Assembly (NCBI GenBank): GCA_002337125.1
Contig: DDFJ01000004.1
Location: 857,889 to 921,888 of the forward strand
Length of the DNA: 64,000 nt
From: Chitinophagaceae bacterium UBA1931
GTDB taxonomy: Bacteria; Bacteroidota; Bacteroidia; Chitinophagales; Chitinophagaceae
Direction: 5' to 3'
The position numbers and the translations under genes were made by a program. Of this stretch, positions 1-9,977 are shown in pieces (within the stretch, counting starts at the first letter, position 1; each line of letters opens with the position of its first letter). The notes beneath the pieces were generated by a model. The model ran no database searches and was not told the origin of the DNA. It saw only the letters and a program-made list of their open reading frames with translations.

Positions 1-800
1 ATTAATCCCATTTCAGCCAAAAATGCTTTTACCCCTGCAGGATTGTTTTCTGCAAATAACAAATCATATGCCTCCAGCAACTGATCGTTGAGCTTTTTCG
101 CAGCTGTAAAATCATGCTTCAATGAAAGCCTGATCATTTCTGTGAATTGTTTGGGCAAACAGTTTGCTGCCACGCTGATAACGCCTTCCATACCACAAGC
201 AATTTGTGGCATAATCAGGTTGTCATCGCCGCTTAATGCGAGAAAATCAGCTGGCTTGTCTTTTAGTATCTGCATGCACTGCGTCATATCTCCACTCGCC
301 TCTTTAATTCCTGCAATAATGGGGAATTCCTTTGCAAGTTTTAAAGTAGTTGCTGCAGTCATATTTCTTCCGGTTCTTCCCGGAACATTGTAAAGGATGA
401 TTGGCTTAGGAGTAACTTCTGCCAATGCCTTATAGTGCTGGTAAATTCCTTCTTGTGAAGGTTTATTGTAATAAGGACTGGCACTTAGTACAGCGGTAGC
501 CTTATGTAAAGGGAACGATTCCAGATCCTTTATTAATGTAAGAGTGTTATTGCCACCTATACCAACTACAATCGGAACTCTGTCGTTAACCACCTGGTAA
601 GTAAAAAGAATAAGTTCAATCTTTTCTTCCTTACTTAAAGTTGGAGTTTCGCCGGTTGTACCCAATGTAACAACGTATTCTGCCCCATTGGTAATTACAT
701 AGTTGATAACACGTTCAAGTGCAACATAATCAACCTCCATGTTTTTTTTGAACGGAGTAATTAATGCAACACCAGTACCTATCAGTTTATCTCTTAACAT
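1..800 (-). CDS. dapA: 4-hydroxy-tetrahydrodipicolinate synthase, partial (C-terminus cut by window edge)
   Basis: DapA condenses pyruvate with aspartate semialdehyde in the lysine and diaminopimelate pathway, in the cytoplasm. I translated the minus strand from the ATG at 800 and the frame is open to base 1. It reads MLRDKLIGTGVALITPF, followed by the substrate-binding LGTTGET, the tyrosine segment LYNVPGRT and the Schiff-base lysine in AGIKEASGD. About 266 residues are present of a family length near 290, so only the last few are missing. accA ends 26 bases upstream on the same strand and no terminator lies between them, so the two are probably co-transcribed. Identification is secure; the end of the gene is outside the window. 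Confidence 0.95.
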   Translation of the reverse strand, partial: MLRDKLIGTGVALITPFKKNMEVDYVALERVINYVITNGAEYVVTLGTTGETPTLSKEEKIELILFTYQVVNDRVPIVVGIGGNNTLTLIKDLESFPLHKATAVLSASPYYNKPSQEGIYQHYKALAEVTPKPIILYNVPGRTGRNMTAATTLKLAKEFPIIAGIKEASGDMTQCMQILKDKPADFLALSGDDNLIMPQIACGMEGVISVAANCLPKQFTEMIRLSLKHDFTAAKKLNDQLLEAYDLLFAENNPAGVKAFLAEMGL

Positions 801-825
801 ACAATTTTATTTTGAAAAAAATAGT

Positions 826-1800
826 TTACAGTTCGTCCCAGAATCCCATTTTGCTATAACGTTCAATACGATCATTGATACGTTGCTGCGGATCTACTTG
901 TTTTAAACCGGCAATAATTGGTAACAGTTCCTTCTTTAATAATTGTGCAGCTTCATCATAATCCCAATGGGCTCCACCTGCTGGTTCGGGTACAATACCA
1001 TCTACCAAACCAAATTTATACATGTGATCGGGAGTAAGCTTTAGCTGATCAGCAGCTACTTCTTTTTTCTCCCAGCTACGCCACAAAATGGAGCTGCAGC
1101 TTTCTGGTGAAATAACCGTGTACCAGGTATTTTCAAGCATTAGAACTTTATCACCAACACCAATACCTAATGCACCACCGCTTGCCCCTTCACCAATAAT
1201 AACACAAATAACAGGCACTTTTAACCTGATCATTTCATAGATATTCTTTGCAATGGCTTCGCCCTGTCCACGTTCTTCGGCTTCCAGCCCAGGATAAGCA
1301 CCGGGAGTATCAATTAAAGTAATAACAGGCTTATTGAATTTTTCGGCCAGCTTCATTAACCTCAGTGCCTTTCTGTAGCCTTCCGGATTAGCCATACCAA
1401 AATTACGCAGCTGCCGCATTTTGGTGTTGATCCCTTTTTGCTGGCCAATGATCATCACTGTTTCTTCGCCCAACTGTGCAAAACCACCAACCATTGCTTT
1501 ATCATCTCTCACACCTCTGTCGCCATGAATTTCAACAAAGTTGGTGCACATTTTATCAATATACTTAAGCGTATAAGGCCTGTCGGGGTGACGGCTTAAC
1601 TGTACTTTTTGCCAGCTTGTAAGATTTTGTGTTAACTCCCTTCTCTTTTCAAGAATGCTTTGCTCAATCTGGGTAAGCATTGGGGTATAATCAATCTTGC
1701 TGCTTTTCTCCGCCATTTTACGGAGTTCCTTAAGTTGATCAACCAATTCCTTAACTGGCTTCTCTATTTCTATAAACTGACGGTTTTCGAGTGATGGCAT
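826..1800 (-). CDS. accA: acetyl-CoA carboxylase carboxyltransferase subunit alpha
   Basis: AccA is the alpha half of the carboxyltransferase that moves CO2 from biotinyl-BCCP to acetyl-CoA, the first step of fatty acid synthesis. The 324-residue protein has the usual family length. It shows the N-terminal helical region, the conserved HPDRPYTLKYI segment, the crotonase-like core with LIDTPGAYPGLEAEERGQ, the oxyanion-hole region GEGASGGALGIGVGD, and the WYTVISPESCSSILWR segment. The ATG at 1800 fits homologues. It lies just upstream of dapA on the same strand; the operon upstream of it ends in a strong terminator at 1869-1903, so accA must have its own promoter, although I did not find a clear -7 box. 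Confidence 0.97.
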   Translation of the reverse strand: MPSLENRQFIEIEKPVKELVDQLKELRKMAEKSSKIDYTPMLTQIEQSILEKRRELTQNLTSWQKVQLSRHPDRPYTLKYIDKMCTNFVEIHGDRGVRDDKAMVGGFAQLGEETVMIIGQQKGINTKMRQLRNFGMANPEGYRKALRLMKLAEKFNKPVITLIDTPGAYPGLEAEERGQGEAIAKNIYEMIRLKVPVICVIIGEGASGGALGIGVGDKVLMLENTWYTVISPESCSSILWRSWEKKEVAADQLKLTPDHMYKFGLVDGIVPEPAGGAHWDYDEAAQLLKKELLPIIAGLKQVDPQQRINDRIERYSKMGFWDEL

Positions 1801-1868
1801 AAGATTATCTCAAATTGGTGGGTAAAATTAGGGGATTGTAAAATACCAAGGAAAAAGAGATTAAATAA

Positions 1869-1903
1869 AAAAGGCCACTTCATGATTAACGAAGTGGCCT
1901 TTT
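1869..1903 (-). terminator. intrinsic terminator of the SusC-SusD-DUF1735 operon
   Basis: A perfect 13-bp inverted repeat (AAAAGGCCACTTC at 1869-1881, GAAGTGGCCTTTT at 1891-1903) with a 9-base loop. Read on the minus strand it is followed by a T-rich run (the A-run 1867-1872 on the plus strand). It sits 27 bases past the stop of the DUF1735 gene. Confidence 0.9.
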
Positions 1904-1929
1904 AGACAAAAGCTATGTTTTATTTGCGA

Positions 1930-2922
1930 TTATCTTGAACCAAGATATTCCCAATGTTCAGTTATTGCAGACCTGATAGTTGTACCTGGTTGAAGCAGAT
2001 AATAGCTGACATCAAAAGTCTTTGGTTTACCATTGCTGTCAAAAACTAATTTATTGACCCCGGCAGGGTTAAGTCCAGCACTTCTTCCATTGCTGGAAGG
2101 CTGACCATAATAGTTAACAACACTAGTAACATTACCGCTGGCATCGAAATTGAAGATTGGATCCCAACTTCCATAATATGTACCAGTAGATCCATTCAGG
2201 AATTTATAACCAAAAGTTCCACCGTTCAGATCGGGGTCATAATACGCATTTGAAGAAGCACCAACAGTGTAGAGATAAACTGTTTTGGGATAAGAAGCTC
2301 CAAAAGCTCCATTTGTATAATCAACAAATGTTCCGGTTACCTTAAACTTACCGTCAAAAATATTCCTTACAGATAAAGAATAAAGTGAAGTCCCAAAATT
2401 TCCACTGACAACTCCTGAAGAAACCTTTGTAATTTTTAATGGCAGAGCGTATGCAGCATTAAAATTATAAGTGTTTGGAAGTTTTACAGAAATTCTTGCA
2501 TGACCGAACAATTCTCCTTTAGGGATTCTGATCGTTAAAGGAAAAGTAGTTGTGAATAAAGCTGTTGGAGGAATTACATAATTAGCACCATCTGCAGCAT
2601 GCGCTGTATTATAAGTAGCTAACTGAGTTGCATCAATATCAACTGTTACATCAATATCCTGCGGAGCTTTATTTGCACCAGCATAATCAACGTTAACCAT
2701 AAAGCTTGTTGTGTCGCCAACCTTTAAGGCCCCAAGGTCAATTGCAAACCGGGGAGCAGCGCCATTTAACGGGGAGGTAGCAACAGACCCCGTATTGGCA
2801 AATTCTACCACACTATTACTTTGCGCAGCATCCATTGTCAGGGAAGAATCCTTTAAACAGGATGATAATACCAAAGACATTGCCAGCAATAGTGATCCTG
2901 ATATTTTGAATATTTTTTTCAT
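1930..2922 (-). CDS. surface lipoprotein with DUF1735 (BT_3987-like) N-terminal domain
   Basis: A 330-residue predicted lipoprotein. The first 22 residues form a type II signal ending in LVLSSC, so Cys22 is the likely lipidated residue. Residues of about 55-180 resemble the DUF1735 beta-sandwich found in lipoproteins coded with SusC/SusD pairs; the C-terminal part, rich in Gly, Tyr and Asn, may be a DUF4361-type domain. Such proteins are usually surface-exposed ligand-binding partners of a SusCD transporter. It is the last gene of the SusC-SusD operon (51 bases after susD) and a strong terminator follows. The ligand cannot be told from the sequence, and no glycosidase is coded in the operon. 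Confidence 0.8.
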   Translation of the reverse strand: MKKIFKISGSLLLAMSLVLSSCLKDSSLTMDAAQSNSVVEFANTGSVATSPLNGAAPRFAIDLGALKVGDTTSFMVNVDYAGANKAPQDIDVTVDIDATQLATYNTAHAADGANYVIPPTALFTTTFPLTIRIPKGELFGHARISVKLPNTYNFNAAYALPLKITKVSSGVVSGNFGTSLYSLSVRNIFDGKFKVTGTFVDYTNGAFGASYPKTVYLYTVGASSNAYYDPDLNGGTFGYKFLNGSTGTYYGSWDPIFNFDASGNVTSVVNYYGQPSSNGRSAGLNPAGVNKLVFDSNGKPKTFDVSYYLLQPGTTIRSAITEHWEYLGSR

Positions 2923-2973
2923 ATTTCTAATTTATAATATTTTGTATTTAATATCTCAAAAAAAGATTTATTA

Positions 2974-4605
2974 CTAATTAGGATCCCAGAAAATACGAGA
3001 TGTAAACACCGTAATATTTTTTGGCATATTGCTGTTATTGTAAGAAACCTCACTTGTTGGATACATAACACGAGAAATCAATTTATCAGCTCTTGTACTG
3101 ATTGATTGTGTTGAGGCAAATGAAAGCACGGCATTTGTTGATCCGTTTGTAATTTTCGGATAACCTGTACGTCTGAAATCATTCCAAGCCTGATCACAAT
3201 TGATCATATTCAACGCAATATATTTTTGAGTGATAATTGCTTCCAAACGTTGAGCATCTGTTGTAGCTGCCGGATAATCAACCAGGTAATTTCCTGTATT
3301 ATCGCTTAAGTAAGCACCGAAAAGAGCAGTGTAAGGAGCACCCCACCAATTAGGATCTTCAGCAGCATCGCTACCATCTTTTCTTGCCCACAAATACTTA
3401 AAGGATGCTAAAATACCATTATAAAAACTGGTTTGCGCAGAAGTAACAACTCCTAATCCGCCAGTTAAGGATGCTTCTGCCTGTAAAAAATACGATTCAG
3501 AAGCTGTTAAGATTGGAACACCAGCACCTGGTCCTTTCATAACTCCTATATTATTTTCAAGCGACTCATTATAAGTTACAGTCCAGCTACCAGCAGCAGG
3601 AGCAGCAGCAACACTTGTACTTTCATAACCTAACTGGTTTGTTGGAGGAGCTGTACTTGCACCTGCACCAGTATTAAATACTGCATACAAACGGTAATCA
3701 TCAGAAACTTTATTTCCACTATAGAAAGCGTAAACAAATTTTGAAGGCATCCAAGCTCTGTTTCCGGTTGCATCAGTATAAGTATATGCCCATGAATTAT
3801 AAAATGGGTTTTGTTTACCACTTGCTTTTTGATAACCTGGGTTTACAATTGCATCTTTTGTTAAGAAACCTACATTATCATATGTATTGCTGAAAGTCAG
3901 AGCTCCAGCTTTACCCCTGATTGCGATACGCAGTTTAAGGGTATTGGCCAACCTTTTCCAGTCATCCATAGAACCTGCAAACAGTATGTCTGATGTACCT
4001 AAAGCCTTTACTTCTGCTGTGCCGTTTTTAGCAGTATTTATCACTTTAATAGCATCGTCAAGCAGAGCATAGATACTTGTATATACTGTTTTAGCATCAT
4101 CATACTTTGGCGTAAGATTTGAGATTTCTTTAAACGCTTCACTATATGGGATGTCATTATAAGTATCAACCAATAACTGAACATCATAAGCCTTCATGAT
4201 CTTGGCTGCAGCATTATAATAGGCATACAATGATTTTCCTTCTGTATTATTAATAATCCATTGATAATCGGCAAGATTATCATAAGTATTATCCCAGCAT
4301 CCGGCATAGTTACCTGTACCAAAATCATAAGTAACGCTTGCACCAAAACCTCCATATCCTCCTGCATTAGCCATGTAACCACCTAACTGGGCTCCCATGC
4401 TATTATATGTATTTGCTAATCCAGCAGTAGCCGTAAGTGCATTCGTCAAAACAAGTTCTGGCTTAGAAGATGTTGCCGCATTAGGGTTGTCGTTAATATC
4501 AAGGTATTTTTTACAAGAAGCAAATAACAAGACCATTATTGCCCCCAAAATACCTATGTTCAATAATTTCTTCATTTTCAATATTTTTTTTAATTGATTT
4601 TTCAT
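2974..4605 (-). CDS. SusD/RagB-family nutrient-binding outer membrane lipoprotein (SusD-like_2 type)
   Basis: This 543-residue protein is the surface lid lipoprotein of a SusCD transporter: it captures the ligand outside the outer membrane and closes over the SusC barrel. A lipoprotein signal ends in LLFASC (Cys31 from the first ATG), directly followed by KKYLDINDNPN, a typical start of the mature SusD-like_2 proteins. The tetratricopeptide-like helices and the C-terminal segment QAWNDFRRTGYP are characteristic. A second in-frame ATG at 4575 (MKKLLNIG) gives a more ordinary signal peptide and may be the true start. It lies 36 bases downstream of susC, in the usual order. Confidence 0.92.
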   Translation of the reverse strand: MKNQLKKILKMKKLLNIGILGAIMVLLFASCKKYLDINDNPNAATSSKPELVLTNALTATAGLANTYNSMGAQLGGYMANAGGYGGFGASVTYDFGTGNYAGCWDNTYDNLADYQWIINNTEGKSLYAYYNAAAKIMKAYDVQLLVDTYNDIPYSEAFKEISNLTPKYDDAKTVYTSIYALLDDAIKVINTAKNGTAEVKALGTSDILFAGSMDDWKRLANTLKLRIAIRGKAGALTFSNTYDNVGFLTKDAIVNPGYQKASGKQNPFYNSWAYTYTDATGNRAWMPSKFVYAFYSGNKVSDDYRLYAVFNTGAGASTAPPTNQLGYESTSVAAAPAAGSWTVTYNESLENNIGVMKGPGAGVPILTASESYFLQAEASLTGGLGVVTSAQTSFYNGILASFKYLWARKDGSDAAEDPNWWGAPYTALFGAYLSDNTGNYLVDYPAATTDAQRLEAIITQKYIALNMINCDQAWNDFRRTGYPKITNGSTNAVLSFASTQSISTRADKLISRVMYPTSEVSYNNSNMPKNITVFTSRIFWDPN

Positions 4606-4641
4606 GATATAACTATGAAAATCGTTTATTAATACTTGCTA

Positions 4642-7600
4642 TTAGAAGGTAAGAGAAACCGTTCCACCAAAATAGCGTGAAGGAGGACCAGAACTGATAC
4701 CAGTAATACCAACACCATTACTTGTACTTGATACTTCACTATATTCAGAATCAGTATAGTAATTGGTTGCAGGAAGTATAAAGAAAAGATTACGTCCCTG
4801 AGCACTGATCACTATTGATTTAACAGCTTTTAATTTAGCCAGAGCTTTTTGAGGAACAGTATAAGAAATACTTAATTCTCTCATTTTCCAGAAAGCACCT
4901 GACGAAACATAGTTAGCAGAAACTGCCCTGTTGTTATCACTTGTCCAGAAACCAGCATTACCACCACCATCAACAATAGTAACATTCGTATTCTTTATGT
5001 ACTTGCCAGGATTTGCAGGATCTGCATAAACTGAATTAGGGAATACAAAACGGCCACGGTTAAACATAATTGTTCTGATACCTGTACCAGCCCAATCAAC
5101 ATCACCACCTGCACCAAAGTACATTTGATAACCACCCCTGTATTCCATTACAGTTGTTAATTCAAATCCTTTGTAGCGAACATCTAAATCCAGTCCAATA
5201 CGATGTTTAGCTACGCTGTTTCCTAAGATTTTCAAGGTTTGATCAATTGTTGGTTCACCGGTTGATGAATTTACAATTACATGGCCTTGAGCATCTCTTA
5301 CGTAGTCTTTACCCATAATTACCGGGAAAGGCTGACCTGGGATTGCATAAATACCAGAACCATCACCGTATGTTGCCAAAGACAATTTTGGAATATCTGC
5401 ACTAATCTCTTTTACTTTATTATCAAGATAAGTATAGTTACCGCCAATTGTGATTTGCAGATCTCTTGTTCTGATAGCTGTGTAATGAATAGCAGCTTCT
5501 AAACCCTGGCTCATTGTAGAACCTACATTCGTTAAATATGATGTAGCACCAGAAGTTCCGGAAATACCGGTTCTAACAGTCTGATTATTGGTTATAGAAT
5601 GATACCAAGTGAAAGAAGATGTAAGTCTGCGCTTGAACATATCAAGATCAAAACCAAATTCGTACTGCTGGGTCAACTCAGGCTTCAAAGTTGGTGACAC
5701 AAGTGTATTGTCTAAACCAAAACCTGGCAAACTTCCATAAGGGAATCCGTTCTGTTGAGAGAAAGTACGTTGTAACTGATAAGCACCAAATGTACCTCCA
5801 AGGTTCACATTACCTACTTTCGAAACCCCTGCTCTTAACCTGAGATAATCAATTGTTTTTGAGTTTTTAATAAAATCAAGTGCTTTGTTTGCAACAAAAG
5901 AAACATCGGCTGAAGGATAGAAAAATGAACGGCTTGCTAAAGGAAGTGTTGAATTCCAGTCGTTACGGCCAGTCATGTGCAGGAACAAATAATCATCATA
6001 ACCTAATTGTAAAGAACCATAAGCACCCACAACACGAGCAAGGTAATTGCTTTCGCTAGCACCGGGAATACCAACTAGGTTTGATACATTATATAAGTCA
6101 GGTACAACTAAAGGAGATGCAGAAACACCTACACCTTTATATACATTCTGAGTCCATTGACCTCCACCGATCAATTCACCTGAAAACTTGTTAAATGTTT
6201 TCTTTGCCTGGAAGAACAAATCACTGATCAGGTTCATGTTATAGTTTTCGCCATCAGAAACACCAGCAGAAATATCCGTTTTAGTGTGGCTGCTGATTGT
6301 TTCGGCATAGGAAGTATAATCAAATGAATTGTTCCATGATTTGTTATATTGGTTTGTTTTTGTCATACCCTGACGAGCTACAAAACTTAAACCAGTGATT
6401 GGAGTAAACCTTAATTCAACATTACCAATCAGGTATTCATTTCTTGTAGTCTGACGATAGTTATCAATTTCCCAATACGGATTCTTATACCAAGGATTAT
6501 AATACCCATTGGGGTTTGCATAAGGATCAGTCTTCCAGTTGGAATACCTTGTAATGTCAATATTAGAAGGCATGTTCAACATATCATTATAAATAGTACC
6601 TGTCAAAGTTGTAATATCATAATTATTTTGCGTATACCCCAAAGAATAAGAGGCATTCAACTTATCACCATAAATTTTTCTTGTACCATTGATACGTAAT
6701 GTATACCTGTTATAACGATCTTTTGGTGTAGTACCTTTTATAGTGGCTAACTGACCTGACAAGTACAAAGTTGACAATGCATCACCGCTGCTTACAGAAA
6801 AGTCTGTTTGGCTGGTCAATCCCATTTTCCAGAATTGCTTCCTGGAGTTATTAGGACTGTAAAGCTGAGTTTCCTGAGAACCATTTTCGAGTGGGTCTCC
6901 TAAAGGCCTTGTTGAACCATCAAAATGTGGTCCATAGCTTTGGTTTTCAATAGAAGAAAAATTAGGGCGCCCAAAAGCATCGTAGCCATAAGAACTACCA
7001 CCTTGTCCGTACTCTAACTGATTTTTCGGGAAAAATGCTGGTTGCTCAAAAGATTCAGTTTGAGCTACACGTACACTTGTAGTTCCTGATTTACCTTTCT
7101 TAGTTGTAATGATAATCGCACCATTGGATGCCTGTGAACCGTATAACGCAGCAGCACTTGCACCTTGTAAGATATTGTATGTTTCAATATCTTCCGGATT
7201 CAGGTTGCTTAAAACACTATTTGGAACAATTACGTTGTCTAATACAATCAACGCTTCATTGTTACCAGTCAATGATCTGTTACCACGTAAAATAATCCTG
7301 TAATTAGGGTTTACACCACCAGTAGTTCCCTGAATTTGTAAACCGGCAACTTTTGCTACAAGACCACCTGCAATATTTACAGATTTTGATTTTGTAACTG
7401 CGGCACCAGAAACACTGGTTTGCGCTGCACCGACTTCACTTTTGCGTTTAATGATACCACCGGCAGTAACTACTACTTCACTTATTTCCTGCCCGGCAGT
7501 TGATTTCAGGCTAACGGCGAAATTTGAACCAGAACCAATAGAAACTGTTTCTGTTTCAAAACCAACTGCTGAAATCACCAATGTTTTTGCATTTGCTGAA

Positions 7601-7788
7601 ACTGTAAGCTGGAAACTACCTGAAGCATCGGTTGAGGTACCATTGGTAGTCCCCTTAACTAATACAGAAGCTCCGGCTATCGGACTTCCTGTACCATCGG
7701 TAATTTTTCCGGAGATTTTCCTGCCCTGAGCCATTACAGACCACAATGACAGAATTGCTGCAAAGAGCAACAATACTTTTTTTCTCAT
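4642..7788 (-). CDS. SusC/RagA-family TonB-linked outer membrane protein
   Basis: The TonB-dependent barrel of a SusCD nutrient transporter, about 1048 residues. I set the start at the ATG at 7788 (MRKKVLLLF); a TTG two codons upstream is in frame but unnecessary. In order: signal peptide; a CarboxypepD_reg-like beta-sandwich (about residues 22-95, GKITDGTGSPIAGASVLVKG); a probable TonB box ISEVVVTAG; the plug with the SusC signature ALYGSQASNGAIIITTKKG; then the 22-stranded barrel, ending in an aromatic residue (TVSLTF), as barrel proteins do. It is the first gene of the susC-susD-DUF1735 operon. No anti-sigma or sigma factor gene and no carbohydrate enzyme adjoins it, so the substrate is unknown. 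Confidence 0.95.
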   Translation of the reverse strand: MRKKVLLLFAAILSLWSVMAQGRKISGKITDGTGSPIAGASVLVKGTTNGTSTDASGSFQLTVSANAKTLVISAVGFETETVSIGSGSNFAVSLKSTAGQEISEVVVTAGGIIKRKSEVGAAQTSVSGAAVTKSKSVNIAGGLVAKVAGLQIQGTTGGVNPNYRIILRGNRSLTGNNEALIVLDNVIVPNSVLSNLNPEDIETYNILQGASAAALYGSQASNGAIIITTKKGKSGTTSVRVAQTESFEQPAFFPKNQLEYGQGGSSYGYDAFGRPNFSSIENQSYGPHFDGSTRPLGDPLENGSQETQLYSPNNSRKQFWKMGLTSQTDFSVSSGDALSTLYLSGQLATIKGTTPKDRYNRYTLRINGTRKIYGDKLNASYSLGYTQNNYDITTLTGTIYNDMLNMPSNIDITRYSNWKTDPYANPNGYYNPWYKNPYWEIDNYRQTTRNEYLIGNVELRFTPITGLSFVARQGMTKTNQYNKSWNNSFDYTSYAETISSHTKTDISAGVSDGENYNMNLISDLFFQAKKTFNKFSGELIGGGQWTQNVYKGVGVSASPLVVPDLYNVSNLVGIPGASESNYLARVVGAYGSLQLGYDDYLFLHMTGRNDWNSTLPLASRSFFYPSADVSFVANKALDFIKNSKTIDYLRLRAGVSKVGNVNLGGTFGAYQLQRTFSQQNGFPYGSLPGFGLDNTLVSPTLKPELTQQYEFGFDLDMFKRRLTSSFTWYHSITNNQTVRTGISGTSGATSYLTNVGSTMSQGLEAAIHYTAIRTRDLQITIGGNYTYLDNKVKEISADIPKLSLATYGDGSGIYAIPGQPFPVIMGKDYVRDAQGHVIVNSSTGEPTIDQTLKILGNSVAKHRIGLDLDVRYKGFELTTVMEYRGGYQMYFGAGGDVDWAGTGIRTIMFNRGRFVFPNSVYADPANPGKYIKNTNVTIVDGGGNAGFWTSDNNRAVSANYVSSGAFWKMRELSISYTVPQKALAKLKAVKSIVISAQGRNLFFILPATNYYTDSEYSEVSSTSNGVGITGISSGPPSRYFGGTVSLTF

Positions 7789-7818
7789 GTTCAATTAATT
7801 TAGTTAGAAAATAGTTCT

Positions 7819-7848
7819 CAAATATAAGGGATTAAAGTTTTCGACAAA
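7819..7848 (-). promoter_or_regulatory. promoter of the susC operon
   Basis: On the minus strand TTTG (plus 7845-7848) is followed after 18 bases by TATATTTG (plus 7819-7826). This is a full match to the Bacteroidota -33 TTTG / -7 TAnnTTTG pattern. It lies 31 bases upstream of the ATG at 7788. Confidence 0.7.
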
Positions 7849-7928
7849 AAAATGTTAAAAACAATTCTCTTACTTAAAAGATTATGACATAAACAATTCT
7901 GGTTTTGCTGCATTCGCCAAAAAAACAT

Positions 7929-9977
7929 TCAAAAACTGATCAAAATCTGACATTTTACCTCTGACCGCTTGTTCCCTTCTATTTCATCCAAACCTGATCC
8001 GACTGAACGCCTATTTGCAAACACTGATTGAGCCCAGCGTACCCAAACAGTCAATTTCTTTGAAACGTCATAATTAAGATTCAAGTAGTAACGGGTTCCT
8101 TTTTCATAAAAAGCAGGGATAGAATAGCTGTACAACACATCACTTTCGTAAGCATAAATGCGGCTGTCGTAATCGTCTGTTTCAAAATATTGCAACCTGA
8201 TATTGGCTGCAAATGGTTTAAATGGAGGTTTGTAAAACACATCAAAATAGGCCAGGAAGCCACGACTCTGCCCTAAACTTTTTTCATCATACCACATAAT
8301 TTCAGTCCTCTGACGTAAAGTAACAGCAGCATTGATTTTATACTGAATCTGTGTTCGCCAATTGGTGCGCTGAACCGGGTTTACAGACGCAGTTTGTAAG
8401 CGTCCGTCAGCTGTATAATTCAACGCTTTTTTTTCTGTCCTGAAGCGGGAATAAATTTCAATTTGCTTATTGGAACGATAACTAAGCTGAAGCAAAAAAT
8501 CCTTCCCATTTGAAGGTGCATCAACCCTGTATTTCAGGAAAGGGAAACTGTAAACATCGGCATAACCATTAATCTCCCATTTGGAAGATGGTTTTACAGA
8601 AATGCCCGCAAACAATCCTTTTTCATTTACCGGGTAATTGCCCTCCGTAAATGCATTGCCAAAAATTGTTTGATAACCTGCTTGAATATTCCGGTACAGC
8701 AATGAGAGGTCAATTTTTGGATCAGCACTCAGCAATAAACCGCTGATCAACCCATAATATTTTTGGTTGTGGCTGGCCGCTTCGCCAAACCAGTGAAGGT
8801 TTTTATAGGTATATCCCCAATCGAAACTGAAATTGGTCAACTGCTTTCCACTAAACGCAAAATAATTGTATGGCTGATCATCTCTATTAAACGGGTGATT
8901 AAAACTGAAATGAACAGCATTCAATCCAAGATGTAAATTAGTTGTGTTGTAGCTAACATTTCCACCAAATGAATTCATCTGAACTTTATTCCTGTCGGCC
9001 AGTTCACTTGCTGTACGGTGCAAACCGGATGTTTGCAGTGATGAAAAATAGTCTTCGCTTTGCAAGGTATCAGCAAGCATATTTCCACTCACTTTTCTGA
9101 ATGATGCATAGGTTGTAAAGTGAAGCTTTCCTTTTTCAAGAGTAATACCTGCGCCCCTGTTAAAAAAGTATTCACCTGTAGAATTATACGGACGAAGGAT
9201 TGCGGCCTGCCTTTTAATATTCAACACATCAGCACTTTTCTTAAATGCCAATGACTGCCATTGAACCAGGCCCTGACCCATATTAACAGTAAAATCTCCG
9301 ATTGCAAGATTTTTTATAACCCCCACATTTCGCACAAACAAATGAGCAGAATAGAAATCAAAGCCATACCGCTGTGCACCTTTAAATAATTGTTCGCCGG
9401 GATCATTTTCAGCAGTGATTCCATATTGCAGCAGATTACTGTAAACATATTTATACCTCAACAAAAGCCGCTCCCTGCCACCCGGATAAAAATTAGTTGC
9501 TGATGGATTATTCTTCCGGATAAAACCTTCCGACTTTTCCGGTACATAAACTACTCTTGATAAAAGAGAATGCTCACCAAGGTTGAAACGTTTTGAAAAT
9601 TCCTGTTTGATGGTTAAGGATGGACCAACGAAAACATAAGGAAGAATTTTCTGAATGGTTTCAATATCCCACGAAGGAACAGCCTGCAGTTCGTACAGGT
9701 GAACCAGCCTGCCAAACAGCTTGCGGTATTGTAAAAAGTTGGCGACCTGCAATGCTGTTAAAAAGGAAAATCCGTTTAAATCGGCTTCAGTTGCTTCATT
9801 GAGATTGAGTCTGTGCTTAAGATAATGCTGCAGTTCCTGAACATATGAATCATCTTCCGTTTCAGTTTCATTGATTTCAGTTATATTTTCTACCTGTTGC
9901 TCTGTTACAGGAATTTCCTGTGCTGAAACAGTGTTCAGCAACAGCAGAAAAAACAATATCGTCAGCAGAAACTTCAT
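7929..9977 (-). CDS. outer-membrane barrel protein with N-terminal helix-hairpin-helix (ComEA-like) domain
   Basis: A 682-residue exported protein with signal peptide MKFLLTILFFLLLLNTVSAQ. Residues of about 53-115 form a helix-hairpin-helix region like that of ComEA: LNLNEATEADLNGF, then YRKLFGRLVHLYELQAVP, then WDIETIQKILPYV. The remaining roughly 550 residues alternate short hydrophobic strands and polar turns with many aromatic residues and end in QILISF, as an outer-membrane beta-barrel would. Helix-hairpin-helix units normally bind DNA without sequence preference, so a role in DNA handling at the outer membrane is possible but unproven. The gene overlaps its upstream partner by 4 bases (9974-9977), which implies translational coupling. 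Homologues of this architecture occur in Bacteroidota as helix-hairpin-helix domain-containing proteins. Confidence 0.8.
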   Translation of the reverse strand: MKFLLTILFFLLLLNTVSAQEIPVTEQQVENITEINETETEDDSYVQELQHYLKHRLNLNEATEADLNGFSFLTALQVANFLQYRKLFGRLVHLYELQAVPSWDIETIQKILPYVFVGPSLTIKQEFSKRFNLGEHSLLSRVVYVPEKSEGFIRKNNPSATNFYPGGRERLLLRYKYVYSNLLQYGITAENDPGEQLFKGAQRYGFDFYSAHLFVRNVGVIKNLAIGDFTVNMGQGLVQWQSLAFKKSADVLNIKRQAAILRPYNSTGEYFFNRGAGITLEKGKLHFTTYASFRKVSGNMLADTLQSEDYFSSLQTSGLHRTASELADRNKVQMNSFGGNVSYNTTNLHLGLNAVHFSFNHPFNRDDQPYNYFAFSGKQLTNFSFDWGYTYKNLHWFGEAASHNQKYYGLISGLLLSADPKIDLSLLYRNIQAGYQTIFGNAFTEGNYPVNEKGLFAGISVKPSSKWEINGYADVYSFPFLKYRVDAPSNGKDFLLQLSYRSNKQIEIYSRFRTEKKALNYTADGRLQTASVNPVQRTNWRTQIQYKINAAVTLRQRTEIMWYDEKSLGQSRGFLAYFDVFYKPPFKPFAANIRLQYFETDDYDSRIYAYESDVLYSYSIPAFYEKGTRYYLNLNYDVSKKLTVWVRWAQSVFANRRSVGSGLDEIEGNKRSEVKCQILISF

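Noticed and set aside
88..393. A 101-codon plus-strand open frame
   Set aside because: It is antisense to the clear dapA frame, whose motifs are conserved; its own sequence matches no family.
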